NCBI GenBank assembly: GCA_902495945.1
Contig: CABUZD010000056.1
Span: 1-10,324, forward strand
Length of the DNA stretch: 10,324 nucleotides
Direction of reading: 5' to 3'
From: an uncultured Collinsella sp.
GTDB taxonomy: Bacteria > Actinomycetota > Coriobacteriia > Coriobacteriales > Coriobacteriaceae
In this document: piece after piece, positions 5,623 to 10,324 of the stretch
How the letters are laid out: each line of letters starts with the position of its first letter
Position numbering within the stretch: position 1 is the stretch's first letter
The notes under the pieces: generated by a model
What the model saw: only the letters and a program-made list of their open reading frames with translations
What the model was told of the DNA's origin: nothing
Databases searched by the model: none
Position numbers and translations under genes: made by a program

Positions 5623-7437
5623 ATGACCTCCTTGAAATTCTCCAGGCGCTTCGCGCTTAGCCTGCTCGCCTCGCTGTCCGCCACCGTAGCGCTTGCTTTG
5701 CCCTCAACCGCCCTAGCCGCGTCGGACCCGAACCCGCCCAGCATCTCCAACGTGACGATATCCGCGACGACAGTCACGGCCGGCTCCACGCTGCATGTCG
5801 GCTATAGCGTCGATGACCCTGACGGGGTACGGTCCGTCACGCCCATAGTCGAAGTCGTTGTCGAAAACGATACCGGAGACCATGGAATCAGTTCCCGTCT
5901 CGCCTTCTCGTCGACCGGCAACACGACCGCGGGCTTCGATATCTCCACCTCCCCGAGCGACCGGCCCTGCAGGTACCGGATCATCGGCCTCGGCGTGACC
6001 GATAGTCTTGGATGGGTTACCGATGTCTACGACACGACGTATGCCGAGGAGAAGGGGCTCGACTGTCCGACCTTCACCACCGACCCCCTCGAGTATGAGG
6101 TGACCGAGGGACCCGAGGACCAAAACCCGCCGACCGTGTCCTCCGTGTCGCTCTCGAGCAGGGAGGTCGCAACCGGTGCCGACTTCCACATCTCTTGGAC
6201 CGTCTCCGATGCCGACGGCGTTCGCTCCGTTTCCCCCATACTGCGGCAGGGCTGGGAGAATTCGGACGACGGCTGCTCTGTTTCGTCAGCCTATTATCAC
6301 GGGGGCTCGTCTATCGACGGGTTTGACCTCACATTCGACAGCAATAGGATCGGAAGGCACAGGCTGATCGGCCTTTCGATCACCGATGGCCTAGGGTTCG
6401 AGACCGATGTGTACGAGAGTTCCTACGCCAGGGCCAACGGCATTTCGGGCGCGACTTTCTCGGTTGGCGACCCGAGCGAGCTGTGCTTCGAGGTGACCGG
6501 CAGCGCGATCGACCGGAACCCGCCCACGGTCTCGAACGTTTCCATCTCCGCGAAGAGGGTCCCCGTCGGCGGGATCCTCCGTATCTATTGCAATGTAGGC
6601 GACGCGGACGGCGTAAAGTCTGTCTCCCCGATCCTCGGCGACCCCGGCTATGTCGAGGACCCGAACTCTTTAAAGACCCGCAAAACGTTGAGCTGCAGCT
6701 ACGATGCGGCAAGGGGCTATATCGAAATCGAGTTCCCCACGTCGCTCTCGATGGGCTCGTTTGAAATCCAAGCCCTCGCGGTCCTCGACAAGGCGGGCCA
6801 CGAGACCTTCGTCTACAGCTCCGCCTACGCCGAGCGTAACGGCAAGACCGGCGTTCAGACCTTTGATGTCGACGATGCGGGGGACGTCACCTTCGACGTG
6901 ACCGCCCCGCTGTATGCCGCCACCAAGGGCGACGGGCAGGCGTATGCAAAGGGCGGCGGGTTCGGTCTGACCTTCCGCTTCAGCGGTCCTCTCGATGAGT
7001 TCACGCGTCTCCTCGTGGACGGAACTGAGGTCTCCGCCGGGAACTACACCGCAACCAGGGGCAGCACGATTATCGAGCTCAGGCCGGCCTACCTGGACAC
7101 GCTTGCAGCCGGCGGACACACCGTCACGGCCGTCTGGAAGAACGGGACGGCGACTGATGCATCCTTCATCGTGGATGAGAAGGGCCAAGGGGGACAGACG
7201 AACGGAAAGACCGACGTAGATTCACCCGGCGACAACAAAAGTGATCCTGCCACTCCTGAAAAGGACGCCGACGAGGCGTCTACAAAAAGGTCGGGACGCA
7301 CGACAGCCGATGAACCAAAGCTCGCCGCGACCGGCGACTCCGCTTGGATGGCCAGCATCGCATTAGCCATGGCGGCCACGGCCTGCTTCACGGCAGCGAG
7401 AAGGCTTGAGCCCAAGCAGCATAGGCACGAACAGTAG
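5623..7437 (+). CDS. secreted wall-anchored repeat protein (LAATG sorting signal)
   Basis: 604 residues. A Sec signal peptide is clear: KFSRR, a hydrophobic core, and cleavage after STALA near residue 32. Three divergent repeats of about 125-130 residues follow (36-162, 167-292, 298-427). Each begins NPPxxSxVxIS, has D-x-DGV-(R/K)-SV-(S/T)-P-I, then a V-T-D-x-LG/VY core and ends TFxx...FxVT, so they are probably beta-sandwich (Ig-like) domains. Residues 430-518 form a different Ig-like domain (VDGTEV, NYT, GSTIIEL, GGHTVTAVW). A charged linker precedes the sorting signal LAATGD (567-572), a hydrophobic helix and a basic tail; LAxTG suits class E-type sortases of actinobacteria. It probably acts in adhesion or as a stalk at the cell surface. 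The ribosome-binding site is weak (GGAAG, about 13 nt away). About half of its arginines use AGG/AGA, unlike its neighbours, which points to transfer. Confidence 0.9.
   Translation: MTSLKFSRRFALSLLASLSATVALALPSTALAASDPNPPSISNVTISATTVTAGSTLHVGYSVDDPDGVRSVTPIVEVVVENDTGDHGISSRLAFSSTGNTTAGFDISTSPSDRPCRYRIIGLGVTDSLGWVTDVYDTTYAEEKGLDCPTFTTDPLEYEVTEGPEDQNPPTVSSVSLSSREVATGADFHISWTVSDADGVRSVSPILRQGWENSDDGCSVSSAYYHGGSSIDGFDLTFDSNRIGRHRLIGLSITDGLGFETDVYESSYARANGISGATFSVGDPSELCFEVTGSAIDRNPPTVSNVSISAKRVPVGGILRIYCNVGDADGVKSVSPILGDPGYVEDPNSLKTRKTLSCSYDAARGYIEIEFPTSLSMGSFEIQALAVLDKAGHETFVYSSAYAERNGKTGVQTFDVDDAGDVTFDVTAPLYAATKGDGQAYAKGGGFGLTFRFSGPLDEFTRLLVDGTEVSAGNYTATRGSTIIELRPAYLDTLAAGGHTVTAVWKNGTATDASFIVDEKGQGGQTNGKTDVDSPGDNKSDPATPEKDADEASTKRSGRTTADEPKLAATGDSAWMASIALAMAATACFTAARRLEPKQHRHEQ
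5728..6903 (+). repeat. three tandem protein-level repeats
   Basis: The repeats cover 5728-6108, 6121-6498 and 6514-6903. They are clear at protein level (NPP...DGV(R/K)SV(S/T)PI...TF...FxVT) but weak at DNA level, so the duplications are old. Each copy has exactly two cysteines, in different places: C116/C148, C218/C288 and C323/C358. Confidence 0.85.
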
Positions 7438-7486
7438 CTCAAAGCGAACTCAACTGGGAAGAGCAGATGGATAGCCGTCCTTCTCT

Positions 7487-7492
7487 TATAAT
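7487..7492 (+). promoter_or_regulatory. -10 box TATAAT upstream of the 411-residue gene
   Basis: A perfect TATAAT lies 127 nt before the chosen ATG at 7620, within the spacer after the surface-protein gene. No good -35 hexamer is seen at the usual distance. No terminator was found between the two genes, so read-through is also possible. Confidence 0.38.
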
Positions 7493-7607
7493 CAACCCAA
7501 TCCGCTGAAATGCAATCAGTTAACGAGTTTCGCCAGACGCTCGGTCTCTACCCCGCTCTGGCAAGCCACCAGGCGATGAGATAATGCCCACGACTATCAA
7601 CGTAAAC

Positions 7608-7613
7608 AGGGAG
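7608..7613 (+). promoter_or_regulatory. ribosome-binding site fixing the start at 7620
   Basis: AGGGAG lies 6 nt before the ATG at 7620. The in-frame ATG at 7584, 12 codons earlier, has no comparable site. Confidence 0.7.
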
Positions 7614-7619
7614 CGCGCT

Positions 7620-8855
7620 ATGGCAGACAACGAGACCAAACCCTCGGCGGACGACGGCCGAGAGGGACTCGTGGCCAAACAACTCGCATCGACCAAAATC
7701 CATCTCGCGCTCACCCAGGAGCGGGTGGACGTCTCCGGCGCCATCAAGCTCCCGCTCGACCGAATCCCCCAGCTCGGCGTGGCGTTCGCCTCGCTCCCCT
7801 CGATGTTTCGCACCGTCACTAACACGGTGAGCGTACCCACGCTGCTCCAGGCGACTGACAAGTTTGGAAACCCACTCGATCCGTCAATACTCTACTCGTT
7901 CAAGGACGGCAGCGGTCTCACAGGGGGCTACCGCGACGCAGTCAAGGGCTTTGGACAGGCGCGCTTCCACGTAGTCGAGGGCGACATCGCCACGAGCGTC
8001 ACGCAGGTGCCTTACGATCCAACGTCGCTATTCATGGCAGCCGCAATCGCGCAGATAAACCAAAAACTCGACTCCATCCAGGAGTCCGTCGACGAAATGT
8101 TCGAGTACATGCGTCAGCGCGACAAGGCCAACATGCGCGGCAACCTCAAGACGCTTGTAGACATCCTCAACGGTTACGGCCTCAACTACGGCAACGCCAC
8201 CTACATGGCAAACGCCCATATGAAGGTGCTCGACATCAAGCAGTCGTCCGCACAAGACATGGAACTCTTCCGCTCGCAGGCGCAGGCGGATCTGAAAAAG
8301 AAAGGGTTCATCGAGGTGCGAGACGGCTTGGGCAGACGCCTCGACAAGGTGCTCGACTACCTCAAAGACTGCCAGCTCGCCACCTACATCCACGCGTTCT
8401 CGCTGTTCCTCGAACCCATGCTCGCCCAGAACTTCGAGCCCGCAAAGCTCGCGGACGCCACCGCGAAGATCGAGGCTGATTCGATCGCGTACCGCGAGCT
8501 CTACACCGACTGCTACAACGCACTCGAAGCGGGGGCTGCCGACACCGTCGATTCGGCGCTACTGGGCGGTATCGCATCCGCTGGAAAGATGCTCGGTCAC
8601 GCCATCGCAAAGACCCCCGTGGGCGAACATACGCTCATCGACGAGGCGCTCGAGGGTGCAGGAGAGGACATCGGCAGGTTCAACGACAGGCAATCCGAGA
8701 AACTCCTCGAGAAGCTCCATCAGGCAAAGACGCCCGACGTTGCGCCGTTCAAGCAGAGCGTAATGGAAGTAGACACCCTCTACAATCATCCCACGCAGAT
8801 TGCCGTGGACGCCAAGAACGTCTACATCCTGCCTGCCAAGCAACAGGAAGAGTAG
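7620..8855 (+). CDS. uncharacterised 411-residue soluble protein
   Basis: No named domain was recognised. There is no signal peptide or clear membrane helix. Visible parts are: a polar N-terminus (1-20); a region with KLPLDRIPQLGVAFASLP and TLLQATDKFGNPL (43-88); a short Gly-rich stretch (GSGLTGGYRD, 98-106); a probable coiled coil (about 141-172, AAIAQINQKLDSIQESVDEM); a long mostly helical region (173-300) with DYLKDCQLATYIHAFSLFLE and YRELYTDCYNALE; a small-residue segment LLGGIASAGKMLGHAIAK (315-331) that could be amphipathic; and a charged helical end. From memory, similar unannotated proteins occur in gut Firmicutes, but this was not checked. Neighbours give no clear role: a surface protein before it and a convergent exonuclease 43 bp after it. 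Its coding quality, length and start site make it a real gene of unknown function. Confidence 0.85.
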   Translation: MADNETKPSADDGREGLVAKQLASTKIHLALTQERVDVSGAIKLPLDRIPQLGVAFASLPSMFRTVTNTVSVPTLLQATDKFGNPLDPSILYSFKDGSGLTGGYRDAVKGFGQARFHVVEGDIATSVTQVPYDPTSLFMAAAIAQINQKLDSIQESVDEMFEYMRQRDKANMRGNLKTLVDILNGYGLNYGNATYMANAHMKVLDIKQSSAQDMELFRSQAQADLKKKGFIEVRDGLGRRLDKVLDYLKDCQLATYIHAFSLFLEPMLAQNFEPAKLADATAKIEADSIAYRELYTDCYNALEAGAADTVDSALLGGIASAGKMLGHAIAKTPVGEHTLIDEALEGAGEDIGRFNDRQSEKLLEKLHQAKTPDVAPFKQSVMEVDTLYNHPTQIAVDAKNVYILPAKQQEE

Positions 8856-8898
8856 CGATACGCGGCAGGCACGCGCCACGCAGACAGCTAACGCCCTC

Positions 8899-9633
8899 CT
8901 ACCTCCCCTCCGCCTTCAGCTTTAGCAGCAGATCGCTCAGCTCGGGGCACTTGCTGGAGAGGCGCGTCTGGACTCGCTCGCCCATCCCCCACCGCTGGCG
9001 GACTTCCTGAGCGCGCGGGCTCACGCGGTAGTCCCCCTCCATCATCTGCTTGAGCAGCTTAGCGGTCACGCGCGCATCGGCCAGGGCGCTGTGGGCGTGG
9101 CCCGTCGACTCGTCGAACCCGATGCCAAACCACGTTGCCGCGTCGCTCAACGAGACGCACCCGTGGCTACCCACATCCATGATCGAGGTGTAAAACGCCT
9201 GCAGGTCGGCCCAGTCCGTAGGAAATGCGGAAAGGTCGATGTGCTTTGCCTGGCACTCGGTCAAAAGCTGTCGACGGTCCGTCCCGCTCCAGCAAACCAC
9301 CTGGGCGGAGTAGCGACCGATCCAATCGCTGAGCCTTTTGATCACCACGTAGAGCGGATCGGCCATCGCGGTGTCCACAGCCGATATCCCTGTGAGCTCG
9401 CGGACGGGAAACGCAACGCCTTCGGTAAATTCCGTCTGCACAAACTGCGAGAACTCGCCCATAACGTTGCCGTGGTAATCGAGCTTGACGGCGCCGACCT
9501 CAATAATCTCATTGCGCAGCCCACGGCGCTGGCGCTGCTTTGGCACCGGCGCAAACTCAAAGTCCAGCACAATCTGGCGCGCAAAGTTCGTCGTATCGAT
9601 AGCCGAGATGCACGGCGTCTTATCAGCTGACAC
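8899..9633 (-). CDS. DEDDh-family 3'-5' exonuclease
   Basis: 244-residue cytoplasmic nuclease of the RNase T/DnaQ superfamily, closest in style to the ERI-1/KapD group. Exo I is D24 and E26 in VLDFEFAP. Exo II is probably D119 in CWSGTDRRQLL. Exo III is H181 and D186 in HAHSALADAR, which makes it DEDDh. These acidic residues bind two metal ions and remove 3' nucleotides from RNA or DNA; the substrate is unknown. A GTG start at 9633 is chosen because AGAAAGG lies 8 nt upstream. The frame stays open to an ATG at 9942, but that extension would run through a terminator hairpin and gives no family-like sequence. The gene is convergent with the 411-residue gene, without an obvious terminator in the 43 bp between. 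Confidence 0.92.
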   Translation of the reverse strand: MSADKTPCISAIDTTNFARQIVLDFEFAPVPKQRQRRGLRNEIIEVGAVKLDYHGNVMGEFSQFVQTEFTEGVAFPVRELTGISAVDTAMADPLYVVIKRLSDWIGRYSAQVVCWSGTDRRQLLTECQAKHIDLSAFPTDWADLQAFYTSIMDVGSHGCVSLSDAATWFGIGFDESTGHAHSALADARVTAKLLKQMMEGDYRVSPRAQEVRQRWGMGERVQTRLSSKCPELSDLLLKLKAEGR

Positions 9634-9641
9634 GGTTAGGG

Positions 9642-9648
9642 CCTTTCT
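9642..9648 (-). promoter_or_regulatory. ribosome-binding site supporting the GTG start
   Basis: AGAAAGG on the minus strand lies 8 nt before GTG (9633-9631). It supports a GTG rather than an upstream ATG start for the exonuclease. Confidence 0.75.
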
Positions 9649-9801
9649 CCGTTGCCTGCCGCTTGCTACATAGGCGGCTACATTGCCGTAAGGATAGGCG
9701 CCCGCGCGGACATGAAAGCGGGGCGCAATGCCATACGCCAGGCACGCGCCATGCAGACGGCCCCAAGGGATCCCGCCCGCTCTATTCAAAATGCATGTGA
9801 T

Positions 9802-9846
9802 AAAAATTGAGGCCCGGTGACTTGAATCAGAGGTCATCCCGGGCTC
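9802..9846 (-). terminator. rho-independent terminator, minus strand
   Basis: On the minus strand a stem of GAG, CCCGG and TGAC blocks (rc of 9833-9846) pairs with GTCA, CCGGG and CTC (rc of 9809-9821), with small bulges and an 11-nt loop. It is followed by AATTTTTA (T-run rc of 9802-9806). It probably ends transcription coming from the DUF4143-type gene before the exonuclease. Confidence 0.7.
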
Positions 9847-10092
9847 ATCAGAGCTCGTAGAGCTCTTGGTTGCTTTGGTCTCGCTCTTCACGGCGCTTAT
9901 CGAACTTTCCGAGGCACTCAAGCAGCATTCGAAGCATAACAAGTCGCTGCCATTAAAGCACTGACCTCTTGACCAAGCAACGGCGCTGCCCAGCTATCAC
10001 CCTTGGGCTGCCGTCAACTTTATTCTATCCGCGAGCATCTGGTTTACCAAATGGATTTTCGGTAAAGGAAGCACGGCACGCCCGCAAAACCA

Positions 10093-10324
10093 CTACGCCC
10101 CAAGTGCCGCCATGGGAATCACCGCCACGCCGTCGTCGCGTGTATAGGCAATGCTCCCCTTTCCAACCACGACCGCCAAAAACGCCGGCGCGGCATTCTG
10201 GGCGGCAGGATTGGAGAGCACTTTCCTCTCCAGCGCCTTGAGATTTCTCGCTCCATCGTCTGCTTTTGCATCACTCAGCTTGACCTCGATGGCTCCCCAG
10301 CGCCCGTCGTGCTCAACGATCCAA
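10093..10324 (-). CDS. C-terminus of an AAA/DUF4143-type ATPase, 5' end cut
   Basis: 76 residues up to the stop at 10093 are visible. WIVEHDGRWGAIEVKLSDAK followed by a conserved run (ARNLKALERKVLS, then AFLAVVVGKGSIAYTRDDGVAVIPMAALG) matches the end of AAA_14/DUF4143 proteins, whose C-terminal domain has a PD-(D/E)xK-like core; here E and K are seen in IEVK. Such proteins have an N-terminal P-loop ATPase, which lies outside the window, and are widespread but poorly understood. The family call rests on this short stretch only. The gene probably ends at the terminator about 250 bp downstream. Confidence 0.75.
   Translation of the reverse strand, partial: WIVEHDGRWGAIEVKLSDAKADDGARNLKALERKVLSNPAAQNAAPAFLAVVVGKGSIAYTRDDGVAVIPMAALGA

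Larger units (their letters stand above)
9634..10092. other. 459-bp spacer between the exonuclease and the ATPase gene
   Basis: It holds the minus-strand terminator at 9802-9846 and, on the plus strand, a short hydrophobic open frame (9821-9964) with no good start. An imperfect hairpin follows, GCCCA/TGGGC (9988-9992/10004-10008) with flanking GC pairs. No promoter hexamers for the exonuclease were convincing. No intact gene is supported. Confidence 0.6.

Noticed and set aside
9634..9942. N-terminal extension of the exonuclease to an ATG at 9942
   Set aside because: The extension crosses a terminator hairpin with T-run, gives Ser-rich non-family sequence, and a GTG with a good ribosome-binding site lies at 9633.
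9969..10241. Plus-strand 90-codon frame at the right end
   Set aside because: It overlaps the DUF4143-type C-terminus on the other strand and is Arg/Pro-rich, without a start signal.

Overview
The window looks like part of the chromosome of a high-GC Gram-positive anaerobe of the class Coriobacteriia, most likely a gut Collinsella or a close relative. This is inferred from GC-rich codon use, Gram-positive style ribosome-binding sites, an actinobacterial-type LAATG wall-anchor signal, and a 2,3-diaminopropionate ammonia-lyase/YgeY pair that is known from gut anaerobes. No ribosomal or other marker gene is present, so the genus is a guess.

Left third (1-3548): a catabolic module. On the minus strand, diaminopropionate ammonia-lyase (dpaL/ygeX) is followed by ygeY, an M20-family metallohydrolase cut by the left edge. 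The 237-bp gap between them holds a 118-bp imperfect inverted repeat. Divergently, on the plus strand, lies a YheO-type (PAS_6 + HTH_22) regulator. The shared 277-bp promoter region carries two near-identical 15-bp quasi-palindromes spaced 51 bp apart, which are good operator candidates. The natural reading is a locally controlled ygeX-ygeY operon that removes diamino acid or purine-derived nitrogen compounds.

Middle (3549-5622): a low-complexity single-pass membrane protein of unknown role ends in a textbook terminator. The 3' arm of that terminator overlaps the -35 box of the next promoter. That promoter drives a structured leader of about 120 nt and an uncharacterised 140-residue protein. 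A 324-bp gene-poor stretch follows; its composition differs from its neighbours and it may hold a frameshifted remnant of a minus-strand gene.

Right half (5623-10324): a secreted, wall-anchored protein with three divergent repeats and strikingly AGG-rich arginine codons; a 411-residue soluble protein of unknown function; a convergent DEDDh 3'-5' exonuclease; a 459-bp spacer with a minus-strand terminator; and, cut by the right edge, the C-terminus of an AAA/DUF4143-type ATPase. The surface protein and the 411-residue protein look like accessory cargo between more ordinary genes. No CRISPR array, tRNA, rRNA or intact insertion sequence was recognised.
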